DNA of 58,952 nucleotides from the NCBI GenBank assembly GCA_019636175.1, contig JAHBYC010000013.1, forward strand, positions 1 to 58,952, written 5' to 3'. Position 1 is the first letter of the stretch; every line of letters starts with the position of its first letter. The notes below the pieces were generated by a model. The model made no database searches. It saw nothing but the letters and a program-made list of their open reading frames with translations, and was not told where the DNA came from. Of this stretch, positions 7,158 to 19,070 are shown one piece after another. This DNA is from Caulobacter sp. GTDB taxonomy: Bacteria; Pseudomonadota; Alphaproteobacteria; Caulobacterales; Caulobacteraceae. Position numbers and translations under genes: made by a program.

Positions 7158-8914
7158 TAGGACTTCTTTTCCCACGGCCAGCGGAAGCCGGCTTTCTTCT
7201 TTTCGGTAGGCGCGGGCGCGGCGACCGGCGTCGGTGCGGGCGCCGGCGCGGCGACCGGAGCGGCCGGGCAGGCGTCCACCGCGAAGCCGCCCAGATCGAT
7301 GCAGCGGCCGTCCACGTCGGCGGGGGCCTCGACGTCGATTAGATGGGCCAGGGTCGGGGCGATGTCGGTGGTGTCGATGGGCAGCATGCGCTCCTGGCCG
7401 GTCGCGCCCGGCCACCAGACCAGGATCGGCACCCGGCGGTCGTAGTCCCAGGCGCTGCCGTGGGTGCTGATCGCCCCGCCGACCTTGGCCCGCAGCGGAT
7501 AGACGCCGGGTTTCAGGATCACCGCCACATCGGGCGAGCGGCCGGTCACGGCGCTGAGGGCCGCGCGCTGCTTGAGGGTGAACATCTCCGGCGGCGTGCC
7601 GGGCGCCGGGTCCGGCGTGGCCAGCAGCTCGTCCAGGGTGAAGGCGGCGGCGACATCAGGTTCCGCCGCCAGCAGCTCGACCGCCGCCCGGGCGACCTCG
7701 CCGCGCAGAGGCTGGGGCAGTCGCTTTTTGCCCTCGCCGACGATGTTGAAGCCGCTGCCGTCATAGGCGATCGGATCGACGGTCAGGTTGAAGCGGGCCT
7801 TCAGGGCGGCGTTGGTGCGGGGCAGGATCGAGAAGTCGACGCGGCGGGCGTCGGGGTAGCCCCGCATGGCCAGCCGCTCGGGGAAGTCCGACCCGCCGTG
7901 GTCGGCGGTCAGCACCACGACGGCGCCGCCGGGCACGTCCTTCAGCGCCGACAGCAGCGTGCCGAGGGCGGCGTCGAGGCGATACATCTGCTCGCACATC
8001 TCCGGCCCCTGGGTGCCGAAGCCGTGACCGATGCGGTCGGTGCCGGACAGGCTGATGGCCAGGATGTCGGTGGTGTCTCCGGCGCCCAGCTTCTGGTCCT
8101 TCAACAGGCGCAGGGCCCCCTCGACAGTCACCTCGTCGAGGAAGGGCGAGGTCTCGAAGCTGTACTTCTTCGGCGGGACGGTGGTGTGCCAGGCCTCGCC
8201 GGCGATCACATAGTCGCCTTCCAGCTTGCGGCAGGCGTCATGGCTGTAGGTCCAGACGGGGGGCGTGGCGGCGAAGCGGGCCTTGAGCTCGGCGTTGAGC
8301 GGCGCGACCGGGGCCAGCCGGGCCTGAGCGTCCTGGCCGGGCTCGACGAAGGTGGTGAAGCCAAAGCCGTCGCGCCACCAGAAGACGCCGTCGCCCTTGT
8401 GGCCGGACAGGGCGATGGCGCCCCGGTCCTTGCCCGAGATGCCGAACACCCGGCTGGACGGTTCGGAGGCCTTCAGCCAGTCGCCGAGGGTGGTGGCCTT
8501 CATGTTGTCGGGGCCGACCGGCCCGTTCCCGCCGCCCAGCGGGTCGGCCAGGGCGTTGGCCGGGTTGGCGAAGCAGTAGACTTCCTCGCCGGTCTCCGGA
8601 TCCAGCCAGTCATTGGCCGGGATGCCGGTCTTGTTGGGGTGCTTGCCGGTCAGGATGGTCGAATGGCCGGGGCAGGTCTCGGTGCCCATGTGGCTCTGGT
8701 AGCCGTTGATATAGACCAGCCCCTCATCGGCCAGGGTCCGCAGGCCCCCGGTGTAGCGGCCGCGATACTGATCGAACAGATTGGCGCTGTACTGATCGAC
8801 GCTTATCACCACCACCAGCTTCGGCGGGGCCTTGGGCTCGGCGGCGAGGGCCATGGCCGGCGTGGCGAGCAGGGCAAGAGCGGCAAGGGCGCTGGACCAG
8901 CGGCGTAGCGACAT
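7157..8914 (-). CDS. secreted PhoK/SPAP-type alkaline phosphatase
   Basis: A 585-aa exported phosphomonoesterase. The start was set at the ATG at 8914, because MSLRRWSSALAALALLATPAMALAAEP is a clean Sec signal, whereas the upstream in-frame extension is not. The alkaline phosphatase fold is shown by VVVISVDQYSANLFDQYRG, the nucleophile segment METCPGHSTILTGKHPN (Thr nucleophile as in PhoK/SPAP), SLSGTDRIGHGFG, VVLTADHGGSDFPER and the C-terminal STHGSAWDYDRRVPILVW. A Pro/Ala-rich tail ends in WPWEKKS. Likely role is release of inorganic phosphate from organic phosphates in the periplasm or outside the cell. No clear Pho box was found upstream. Confidence 0.88.
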   Translation of the reverse strand: MSLRRWSSALAALALLATPAMALAAEPKAPPKLVVVISVDQYSANLFDQYRGRYTGGLRTLADEGLVYINGYQSHMGTETCPGHSTILTGKHPNKTGIPANDWLDPETGEEVYCFANPANALADPLGGGNGPVGPDNMKATTLGDWLKASEPSSRVFGISGKDRGAIALSGHKGDGVFWWRDGFGFTTFVEPGQDAQARLAPVAPLNAELKARFAATPPVWTYSHDACRKLEGDYVIAGEAWHTTVPPKKYSFETSPFLDEVTVEGALRLLKDQKLGAGDTTDILAISLSGTDRIGHGFGTQGPEMCEQMYRLDAALGTLLSALKDVPGGAVVVLTADHGGSDFPERLAMRGYPDARRVDFSILPRTNAALKARFNLTVDPIAYDGSGFNIVGEGKKRLPQPLRGEVARAAVELLAAEPDVAAAFTLDELLATPDPAPGTPPEMFTLKQRAALSAVTGRSPDVAVILKPGVYPLRAKVGGAISTHGSAWDYDRRVPILVWWPGATGQERMLPIDTTDIAPTLAHLIDVEAPADVDGRCIDLGGFAVDACPAAPVAAPAPAPTPVAAPAPTEKKKAGFRWPWEKKS

Positions 8915-8985
8915 GAAATCAGTCCTGATGTGCGGAGTGGCGCACCTCATAGGGCGCCTCGCCGACATTTTCACGACGTTCCGGC

Positions 8986-9000
8986 GCGGAAAAAATCCGC
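8986..9000. promoter_or_regulatory. short AT-centred palindrome upstream of the phosphatase gene
   Basis: GCGGA-AAAAA-TCCGC, a perfect 5-base inverted repeat around an A5 core, lies about 70 bases upstream of the phosphatase start (8914). A second inverted pair, GTGCG at 8930-8934 with CGCAC at 8941-8945, sits in the leader. Either could be an operator or a leader hairpin. No match to a known box is claimed. Confidence 0.25.
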
Positions 9001-9140
9001 ACAGCCTGACAGCACTGGCCCAACCCAAATGAGATCAGCGGGTTAGCGCCCGATCCTGAAGCGGCGTCAGCGCCGGTCCCCGCGGTTGTGCGGGTTCTGG
9101 CGCGGGTGTCGCTGTCGCCAATTTTCGGACGCCGGCGCTG

Positions 9141-9193
9141 CCCTCATCCGACCTGCTTCGCAGGCCACCTTCTCCCGGCAAGCGGGAGAAGGG
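9141..9193. repeat. palindromic intergenic repeat, CTCATCCG...GGGAGAAGG family, copy 1
   Basis: The sequence begins CCCTCATCCGACCTGC, has a CCTGC-TTC-GCAGG hairpin, then CCTTCTCCC(GGCAAGC)GGGAGAAGG, a 9-bp stem. The same head and 9-bp stem occur at 55764-55813. It lies immediately downstream of the mfd stop codon (9200), where the stem could also act as a transcription terminator for mfd. The rest of the gene-free stretch 8915-9140 holds the phosphatase leader and nothing else recognisable. Confidence 0.8.
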
Positions 9194-9199
9194 ATATCC

Positions 9200-12668
<3,469 letters not shown>

Positions 12669-12679
<11 letters not shown>

Positions 12680-12941
12680 GGTCAATGCCCTGGCTGGGGT
12701 CGAAGGCCTGAAGCTTTTTCATCAGGGAGGTATCGTGCTCCGGCGCGGGCGGTTCCCGGCCGATGATCCAGCCGTAGACGTCCTGATCGTCGGCGGCCAG
12801 CAGGGCCTCGAAGGCCGCCAGCTCGGCCTCATCCAGACTCCGCGCGTGCTGGTCCGCGAACGGCCCCAGAATGAGGTCCATTTCCCGGAAGCCGCGGCGC
12901 CAGGCGCGCGTCCTGATGCGCTTGAGTCGAGTCTCGTCCAT
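12669..12941 (-). CDS. sdhE: FAD assembly factor SdhE (succinate dehydrogenase flavinylation)
   Basis: A 90-aa protein. The motif RAWRRGFREMDLILGPFAD carries the RGxxE signature of the SdhE/SDH5/YgfY family, followed by LDEAELAAFEALL and the acidic DDQDVYGWIIGREP. SdhE assists covalent attachment of FAD to SdhA. Length is normal. It is the promoter-proximal gene of the sdhE-mfd pair, with overlapping ends. The start is ATG 12941; the Shine-Dalgarno is weak. Confidence 0.9.
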
Positions 12942-13033
12942 GAAGCGGCCGGATATAGGGCGGGGGGTCGATTGAGGCCAGCGGAAAGGGCGTGGTGCTT
13001 TGTGTCTGAGGCAACCTCCGCTATCCGGGACCG

Positions 13034-14389
13034 ATGAAGGCGCCCGCCAAACGCACCGGCTCGAAGAAGACGCTCAACGCCGCCAACCTGGAAAGCCTGG
13101 GGGCGCCCCGGCTGGCCGCGCTGATGATGGAGATCACCGAGGGGCAGGCGGCGATCAAGCGGCGGCTGCGGCTGGAGCTGGCCGGCGAGGCCGGGCCAGA
13201 GGATCTGGCCGGAGAGCTGGACAAGCGCATGGCCGCCATCGCCGAGAAGCGCACCCGCATCACCTGGCGGCGCTATGGCGAGTTCACCCGGGAGTTCCGC
13301 CAGCTGAGGGCGGCCATCGCCGGGCCGATGGCGGAGCTCAACCCCTTCGTGGCGCTGGAGCTGCTGTGGCGGCTGATCGCCCTGGCCGAACCGGTGATGG
13401 ACCGCGTCGACGACAGCAAGGGCGAGGTCGAGGCCGTGCTGCAGGCGGCGGTGGCCGATCTGGGGCCGCTGGCCCAGGCGGCCAGGGCCACGCCGCAGGG
13501 TCTGGCCGAGCGGGTGTTCGATGCGGTGACGGCCGATGAGCTGGGGCTGGCGGAGGGCATGGTCGGCGGCGTGCTGCCGGCGCTGGACCGCCCGGCGATG
13601 ATCTGGCTGCGGGACAGGATCACCCAGGTGATGAACCGCCGCGCCCGCACCAGCCAGCCCCTGCGGCGTTGCATTCAACTGATCGCCGACGCCATGGGCG
13701 ACATCGAGGGCTATGTCGCCACCTGGAGTTCGACCGAAACTGCCGACCCCTGGGTCGGGGCGCAGATCGCCGGACGGCTGATCGCGGCCGGCCGGATCGA
13801 CGAGGCGGTGGCGGCGCTGGAACGGGCGCGCCCCCGGCGGGACGTGCGCACCCTGGGCGCGATCGACTGGGACAGGGCCTGGCTGCAGGCGCTGGAAGCC
13901 CAGGGGCGGGGCGACGAGGCGCAGGAGGTGCGCTGGGCCCGCTTCGAGGAGCGGCTGGACGCCCTGATGCTGCGCGAACATCTCAAGCGGCTGGGCGACT
14001 TTGACGACGTCGAGGCCGAGGACCGGGCGATGGCCTACGCCCGGGGGTTTCCCAAGGCCCTGTTCGCCCTGCGGTTCTTCACCGAATGGCCGGCGGGAAC
14101 CGAGGCGGCGGCGCTGGTCATGGAGCGGCTGGGCGAACTGAAGGGCGATGCGATCGAGGTGCTGGAGCCGGCGGCGAGAATGCTGGAGGCCCGCCAGCCG
14201 CTGGCCGCGACCCTGTTGCTTCGGGCGATGATCGAGGACACCGCCCGCTGGCGCCGCACCGAGCGCTACAAGGCGGCGATGCGGTGGATCCTGGAGGCGG
14301 CGTCGCTGGAGCCGCAGATCGCCGATCATCGCGGATACGGGACGCACGAGGATTTTCTGAAGGCGATTGCCGCCTTCCGGCGTTTCTGA
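13034..14389 (+). CDS. DUF6880-like protein, function unknown
   Basis: A 451-aa, strongly helical, charged protein without signal or membrane segments. The N-terminus is Lys-rich (MKAPAKRTGSKKTLNAANLE). A long helical body includes ITWRRYGEFTREFRQLR, FVALELLWRLIALAEPVMDRVDDS, AWLQALEAQGRGDEAQEVRWARFEERL and YARGFPKALFALRFFTEWP. The alternating helix pairs look like TPR or HEAT-type repeats. I associate this pattern with Pfam DUF6880, but that name is from memory. It is divergent from sdhE-mfd and 66 bases upstream of recG on the same strand. Confidence 0.7.
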   Translation: MKAPAKRTGSKKTLNAANLESLGAPRLAALMMEITEGQAAIKRRLRLELAGEAGPEDLAGELDKRMAAIAEKRTRITWRRYGEFTREFRQLRAAIAGPMAELNPFVALELLWRLIALAEPVMDRVDDSKGEVEAVLQAAVADLGPLAQAARATPQGLAERVFDAVTADELGLAEGMVGGVLPALDRPAMIWLRDRITQVMNRRARTSQPLRRCIQLIADAMGDIEGYVATWSSTETADPWVGAQIAGRLIAAGRIDEAVAALERARPRRDVRTLGAIDWDRAWLQALEAQGRGDEAQEVRWARFEERLDALMLREHLKRLGDFDDVEAEDRAMAYARGFPKALFALRFFTEWPAGTEAAALVMERLGELKGDAIEVLEPAARMLEARQPLAATLLLRAMIEDTARWRRTERYKAAMRWILEAASLEPQIADHRGYGTHEDFLKAIAAFRRF

Positions 14390-14455
14390 CCCGACCACCG
14401 CTGACCCCAGCAGGCAGGCTGCGCGCGCCGGCGCAACCGCGCTATCCTGTCGCCG

Positions 14456-16525
14456 ATGCGCCCCGAGATTCTCTTTCCCCTGTTCGCGCCGGCGACCTCG
14501 CTGAAGGGCGTGGGGCCGAAGATCGCGCCGCTGGTCGAGAAGCTGGCCGGGCCGCTGGTGCGCGACCTGCTGTTTCTGGCGCCGCACAGCCTGATCAAGC
14601 GCCGCCCCTCCAGCTTCATGAACCTGGTCGAGGGCGAGGTGGCGACCCTGAAGATCGAGATCGACGGCCATATGAAGCCCCGGGCCCTGCAGCAGCCCTG
14701 GCGCATTCGGGCCTTCGACGGCGAGAGCGGCTTTGTCACACTGGCCTTCTTCAAAGGGCACGGGCCGCATCTGGAACGACAGCACCCGGTCGGCGCCAAG
14801 CGGATCGTCTCGGGCAAGGTCGAGCGGTTCGGTTCGGAACTGCAGATCGTGCACCCCGACTACCTGCTGCCCATCGAGCGGGCGGACGAGGTCCCGGAGA
14901 TCGAGGCCATCTATCCGGCGACGGCGGGTCTGCCGCCTCGCACCGTGCGCAAGCTGGCGCATGAGGCGCTGGAGCGGGCGCCGGACCTGCCTGAATGGCA
15001 GGACACCGCCTGGCTGGCGCGGGAAAAATGGCCCTCCTGGCGCGCGGCGCTGGACAGTCTGCACAACCCGGCCAGCGAGGCGGAGTTGTCGCCGCAGTCG
15101 GCGGGGCGGCGGCGGCTGGGCTATGACGAACTGCTGGCCCACCAGCTGGCGCTGGCCCAGCGCAAGGCCGCCCGTCGCGCCCACCCGGCCACGCCGATCA
15201 TGGCCGGAACCCTGGCCGGACGGCTGGAGGCGGACCTCCCGTGGAAGCTGACCGGCGCGCAGATCCGCGCCCTGTCGGAAATTCGCGGCGACCTGGCCAG
15301 CGGCGAACGGATGAGCCGGCTGCTGCAGGGGGATGTCGGCAGCGGCAAGACGGTGGTCTGTATGCTGGCCATGGCCGATGTGCTGGACGCCGGGAAGCAG
15401 GCCGCCTTCATGGCCCCGACCGAGATCCTGGCGCGGCAGCATTTCGAGACCATCGCCCCGATGCTTGAGGCGCGCGGCGTGCGGGTGGTCCTGCTGACCG
15501 GCCGCGACAAGGGCGGGGTGCGGGCCGAGAAGGTCATGGCCCTGATGGACGGAACCGCCGGGGTGGCGGTGGGCACCCACGCCCTGTTCCAGGACGAGGT
15601 GAAGTTCCGCGCCCTCAGCCTGGCCGTGATCGACGAGCAGCACCGGTTCGGGGTCAATGAACGCAAGCGGCTGCAGGACAAGGGCGAGGCGGTGCATCTG
15701 CTGGCCATGTCGGCGACGCCGATCCCGCGAACGCTGGAGCTGACGGTGTTCGGCGACCTGGACGTCAGCCGGATCGACGAGAAGCCGCCGGGCCGCACGC
15801 CGGTGGCGACCGCGGCGGTCCCCTCCCCGCGCCTGCCGCAGGTGATCGCGCGGCTGAAGGCGGCGGTGGCCGAGGGCGCCCAGGCCTTCTGGATTTGCCC
15901 GCTGGTCTCGGAGTCCGAGGAGATGGACCTGATGGCGGCGGAAAAGCGCGCCGCCGAACTGCGGCAGGCGATGGGCGGTCACGTCGGGCTGGTGCACGGC
16001 CAGATGCCCGGCGCCGAGAAGGACCAGGTGATGGCCGATTTCGCCGAGGGCCGGCTGCCGATCCTGGTGGCGACCACGGTGGTCGAGGTGGGGGTCAATG
16101 TGCCCAACGCCACCATCATGGTGATCGAACAGGCCGAGCGGTTCGGTCTGGCCCAGTTGCACCAGCTGCGCGGCCGGGTCGGACGCGGGCGGCGGGAAAG
16201 CAGCTGCCTGCTGGTCTACGACCCGCCCCTGGGCGAGACCGCCGAAAAGCGCCTCGACATCCTGCGCAAGACCGACGACGGCTTCGAGATCGCCGAAAAG
16301 GACCTGGAACTGCGCGGCGGAGGCGATCCGCTAGGCCTCAAGCAGAGCGGCTTTCCGGCTTACAAGCTGGCCGACCCCGTGGCCCACCGCGACCTGATCG
16401 CCGTCGCCGCGGACGACGCCCGTCTGATCCTCGCCCGCGACCCGGCCCTGCGGACGGAACGCGGCGAGGCCCTGCGGATGCTGCAGGAATTGTTCGACTG
16501 GAAGCCGGCCGGTCCGGGGGACTGA
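14456..16525 (+). CDS. recG: ATP-dependent DNA helicase RecG
   Basis: A 689-aa helicase that remodels stalled forks and Holliday junctions. The N-terminal wedge/OB region is seen in LKGVGPKIAPLVEKLAG and DLLFLAPHSLIKRRP. The motor follows: LLQGDVGSGKTVVCMLAMAD (Walker A), FMAPTEILARQHFE, AVIDEQHRFGVNERKRLQ (DEQH box), [39 protein letters not shown] and LHQLRGRVGRGRRESSCLL. Length and motif order are those of RecG; it resembles the motor half of Mfd as expected. The ATG at 14456 gives a family-like start (MRPEILFPLFAP). Confidence 0.96.
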   Translation: MRPEILFPLFAPATSLKGVGPKIAPLVEKLAGPLVRDLLFLAPHSLIKRRPSSFMNLVEGEVATLKIEIDGHMKPRALQQPWRIRAFDGESGFVTLAFFKGHGPHLERQHPVGAKRIVSGKVERFGSELQIVHPDYLLPIERADEVPEIEAIYPATAGLPPRTVRKLAHEALERAPDLPEWQDTAWLAREKWPSWRAALDSLHNPASEAELSPQSAGRRRLGYDELLAHQLALAQRKAARRAHPATPIMAGTLAGRLEADLPWKLTGAQIRALSEIRGDLASGERMSRLLQGDVGSGKTVVCMLAMADVLDAGKQAAFMAPTEILARQHFETIAPMLEARGVRVVLLTGRDKGGVRAEKVMALMDGTAGVAVGTHALFQDEVKFRALSLAVIDEQHRFGVNERKRLQDKGEAVHLLAMSATPIPRTLELTVFGDLDVSRIDEKPPGRTPVATAAVPSPRLPQVIARLKAAVAEGAQAFWICPLVSESEEMDLMAAEKRAAELRQAMGGHVGLVHGQMPGAEKDQVMADFAEGRLPILVATTVVEVGVNVPNATIMVIEQAERFGLAQLHQLRGRVGRGRRESSCLLVYDPPLGETAEKRLDILRKTDDGFEIAEKDLELRGGGDPLGLKQSGFPAYKLADPVAHRDLIAVAADDARLILARDPALRTERGEALRMLQELFDWKPAGPGD

Positions 16526-16576
16526 GGGGGTGGCGGTTGGGCGGATGGTGGAGGACAAACGCACCCGTCGCTCCGC

Positions 16577-17821
16577 TCACTGCGAAGGGGATTCCGGCAA
16601 GGCCTGCAACGTCCGCAGCGGCGAGGCGACCAGGATCAGGGGTCCGGCCAGGATGCCGAGGCAGCCGATCAGCAGCGCCTCCCGCACACCGATCATCTCG
16701 CCCAGAACACCGCCGACCACGGCCCCGGCCACGGCGAATCCTCCCCGCGCGACATGGAAGACCGCCGCGGTGCGGCCCAACATGTCGGGCGGAAACACCG
16801 CCTGCCTCAGGGTCGAGGCCGGGATCATCGCCGCCACGCCGAACAGGTCGGCGACGAACTGGCCGAGGATCAACACCGCCGCCCCGGCGATCAGGCTGGC
16901 CGGCGCCAGGGGGGTCATCAGGGCGCCGATGGCCGACAGCACGGCGGTGACAATGATCGCCCGGCCATAGCCCAGCATGCGGATGACGACGGGAACCAGC
17001 AGGGCGCCAAGCAGGGCGGCGAACCCGCCAACGCCGATGGCGACGCCCAGCAGGCCGGGCGAGAGGCCGATGGTCCGGATGCAGAAGAGGACATAGAGGC
17101 TGGAGAAGAAGGATCCGAACAGGGTCTGCACCACGGTCATCAACAATAGCGGCCGGATCAGGGGCTGGCGCCAGACGGCCGAAAAGCCGAAGGCGACATC
17201 CTCGAGCGGATGCTTGCGAACCCTGGGCGCCGTCGGCGGCGTCTCGACCTTGCCGATCCCCATCAGGAACAGGGCGGAGACGAGGTAGGTCCCGGCGTTA
17301 GCCAGCAGGGCGACAGGCGCGGTGAACAGCTGGAACAGCAGGCCGGCCAGGGCCGGACCGCCCATCTCGGCGACGGAGTCGGTGACCCCCAGCTTGCTGT
17401 TGCCTTCGAGGAGCTGCTCGCGATCCAGCAGCACCGGCAGGTAGGCGTGGTCGGCGATGGCGAACACCACGCTGGCCGCGCCGACGAGGGCGGCCACGAT
17501 GTAGAGCTGCGGCATGGCCAGCAGATGGGTCCAGGCGGCCAGGGGCACGCTGAACAGCAGCAGGACGCGGGCGATATCCGCCCCGATCAGGATCGGCCTG
17601 CGACTGCGGCGGTCGGCCCAGCCGCCGGCGAACAGGCCGATGATGACACCGGGGCCGAGGCTGAGGGCCGCGAGCAGGCCCAGCTGGCCCGGCCGGGCGT
17701 CGAGGGTCAGGACCGCGGCCATCGGCAGGCCCTCGCGGGTGATGCGGGAGCCGAAGGCGGAGACGGCCTGGGCCGCCCATAGCTTGAGGAAGTCGGCATG
17801 ACGCCAGAGGGTGCTGGTCAT
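16577..17821 (-). CDS. major facilitator superfamily exporter (EntS-like)
   Basis: A 414-aa integral membrane protein with about 12 hydrophobic segments. It begins LWRHADFLKLWAAQAVSAFGSRITREGLPMAA, typical of the EntS/YbdA type, and has the loop motif GGWADRRSRRPILIGADIAR after helix 2. The likely role is proton-driven export of a small hydrophobic compound; the substrate cannot be read. The start is ATG 17821 with a poor Shine-Dalgarno (GAAAGC). About 120 bases upstream on the same strand is a micro-ORF with an excellent ribosome-binding site (17939-17959). Confidence 0.85.
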   Translation of the reverse strand: MTSTLWRHADFLKLWAAQAVSAFGSRITREGLPMAAVLTLDARPGQLGLLAALSLGPGVIIGLFAGGWADRRSRRPILIGADIARVLLLFSVPLAAWTHLLAMPQLYIVAALVGAASVVFAIADHAYLPVLLDREQLLEGNSKLGVTDSVAEMGGPALAGLLFQLFTAPVALLANAGTYLVSALFLMGIGKVETPPTAPRVRKHPLEDVAFGFSAVWRQPLIRPLLLMTVVQTLFGSFFSSLYVLFCIRTIGLSPGLLGVAIGVGGFAALLGALLVPVVIRMLGYGRAIIVTAVLSAIGALMTPLAPASLIAGAAVLILGQFVADLFGVAAMIPASTLRQAVFPPDMLGRTAAVFHVARGGFAVAGAVVGGVLGEMIGVREALLIGCLGILAGPLILVASPLRTLQALPESPSQ

Positions 17822-17938
17822 GGAAGCTTTCAGATGGAGTGCAATGCAGGCCGGCCGGCGCGTCGCGCACGACAGACCGCGCCCTGACGGGCGTTGGGCG
17901 ATGGATCACGCGGCGCGCCTCTGGCGCCGGGCGAACGA

Positions 17939-17959
17939 TCAGCTAGCGGTGGCCTGCAT
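17939..17959 (-). CDS. possible leader micro-ORF (MQATAS) upstream of MFS gene
   Basis: AAGGAG (17972-17967), seven bases, ATG, five further codons (QATAS) and TGA. The spacing is ideal, while the downstream transporter has a weak site. Between the two lie hairpin-capable stretches, for example CGCCC-GTCA-GGGCG. This arrangement resembles leader-peptide attenuators of some resistance exporters. It is short, could arise by chance, and is also the tail of a longer frame antisense to the phosphotransferase gene. Confidence 0.3.
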   Translation of the reverse strand: MQATAS

Positions 17960-18092
17960 GGTTTGACTCCTTCCACAAGGGCGTGAAAGCGTGGCGAGGA
18001 TGGCGTGGACGCCGGCGTCTGGCAAGCCGGGCCTGGGAGGTCCGGCCGATTGGGTTTGACTGACGCCGCGTGAGCGGTCGGAATCGGAAACC

Positions 18093-19070
18093 ATGAGCGA
18101 TCTGGAACAGGCCCTGTCCGCCCTCGCCCCGACCCTCGACGCCGGGGCGCGGAGCATCGTCAACCTGCGCCGGCTGTCCGGCGGCGCCAGCCAGGAGACC
18201 TGGGCGTTCGAGACCGACTCCGGCGCGCCGCTGATCCTGCGCCGCAAGCCGCCGAGCGCCACCGGCAGCGGCAACGCCGTTCCCCTGGCCACCGAGGCCG
18301 CCCTGATCCAGGCCGCGACCCGGGCCGGCGCCCCCGTGCCGAAGGTGCTGGCCGTCAGCCCGCCCGACAGCGAGATCGGCGAGGCCTATGTGATGGGGCG
18401 GCTGGAAGGCGAGACGCTTGGCAAGCGCATCGCCCGTGACCCGCCCTTCGCCGGCGTGCGGCCCGGACTGGCGGCGCAATGCGGCAAGGCCCTGGCGGCG
18501 ATCCACAGCATTCCTCTTGAAGGATTGCCTGAACTTGCCACCTCCAGCGCCTTGACCGAGCTGGAGAAATACGAATCCGTCTATCGCGGCGCCGGAGCCG
18601 AGCGGCCGATCTTCGAGGCGGCGATCCGCTATCTACGGGACCGGGCGCCACAGCTGGATGCGCCGGTGCTGGTGCACGGCGATTTTCGCAACGGCAACAT
18701 CATGGTTCATCCGGAGCAGGGCCTGACCGGCGTGCTGGACTGGGAACTGGCGCATCTGGGCGATCCGGCCGAGGACCTGGGCTGGATCTGCACCCGCAGC
18801 TGGCGTTTCGGCGGCGGAAAGCCGGTCGGCGGGTTCGGCGACTATGCCGACCTGCTGGAGGCCTATGAGGCGGCGGGTGGCAAGCCGGTGTCGCTGCAGC
18901 GGGTGCTCTACTGGGAAATGCTGGGATCGCTGAAGTGGGGTTGCATGTGCCTGACGATGTACCTGGCCTACGCCACCGGTTCCGACCCTTCCGTTGAGCG
19001 GGCGATGATCGGGCGCCGGACCAGCGAGACCGAGATCGACCTGGTCGCCCTGCTGGAGGCCGCCGCATGA
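18093..19070 (+). CDS. phosphotransferase family protein (APH/ACAD10-like kinase)
   Basis: A 325-aa protein kinase-like fold enzyme. N-terminal lobe has RRLSGGASQETWAFE (nucleotide loop) and PLILRRKPP (lysine strand). The catalytic loop is LVHGDFRNGNIMVH (HGD...N), followed by the metal-binding LDWELAHLGDPAEDLGWI. This subgroup (COG3173) resembles the kinase domain of mammalian ACAD10/11, which phosphorylates 4-hydroxyacyl-CoAs; that role is inferred and not shown here. It overlaps the DUF6285 gene by four bases (ATGA), a frequent pairing. Antibiotic phosphorylation is possible but less likely. Confidence 0.85.
   Translation: MSDLEQALSALAPTLDAGARSIVNLRRLSGGASQETWAFETDSGAPLILRRKPPSATGSGNAVPLATEAALIQAATRAGAPVPKVLAVSPPDSEIGEAYVMGRLEGETLGKRIARDPPFAGVRPGLAAQCGKALAAIHSIPLEGLPELATSSALTELEKYESVYRGAGAERPIFEAAIRYLRDRAPQLDAPVLVHGDFRNGNIMVHPEQGLTGVLDWELAHLGDPAEDLGWICTRSWRFGGGKPVGGFGDYADLLEAYEAAGGKPVSLQRVLYWEMLGSLKWGCMCLTMYLAYATGSDPSVERAMIGRRTSETEIDLVALLEAAA

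Noticed and set aside
8915-9040. Pho box upstream of the PhoK-like gene
   Set aside because: CTGTCAGG-CTGT on the minus strand has wrong spacing and too few matches to the 11-base-phased Pho box.
12722-16162. 1146-aa open frame on the minus strand opposite the DUF6880-like gene and recG
   Set aside because: Low-complexity His/Arg/Gln/Gly composition typical of antisense reading of GC-rich genes; recG on the other strand has a full motif set.
17960-18292. Upstream continuation of the micro-ORF frame (117 aa in total)
   Set aside because: Runs antisense to the phosphotransferase gene and lacks domain features; only the last six codons follow a good start site.
18093-19070. Aminoglycoside resistance kinase
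   Set aside because: The COG3173/ACAD10-like pattern and the coupled DUF6285 gene argue for acyl-CoA-linked metabolism rather than antibiotic modification.
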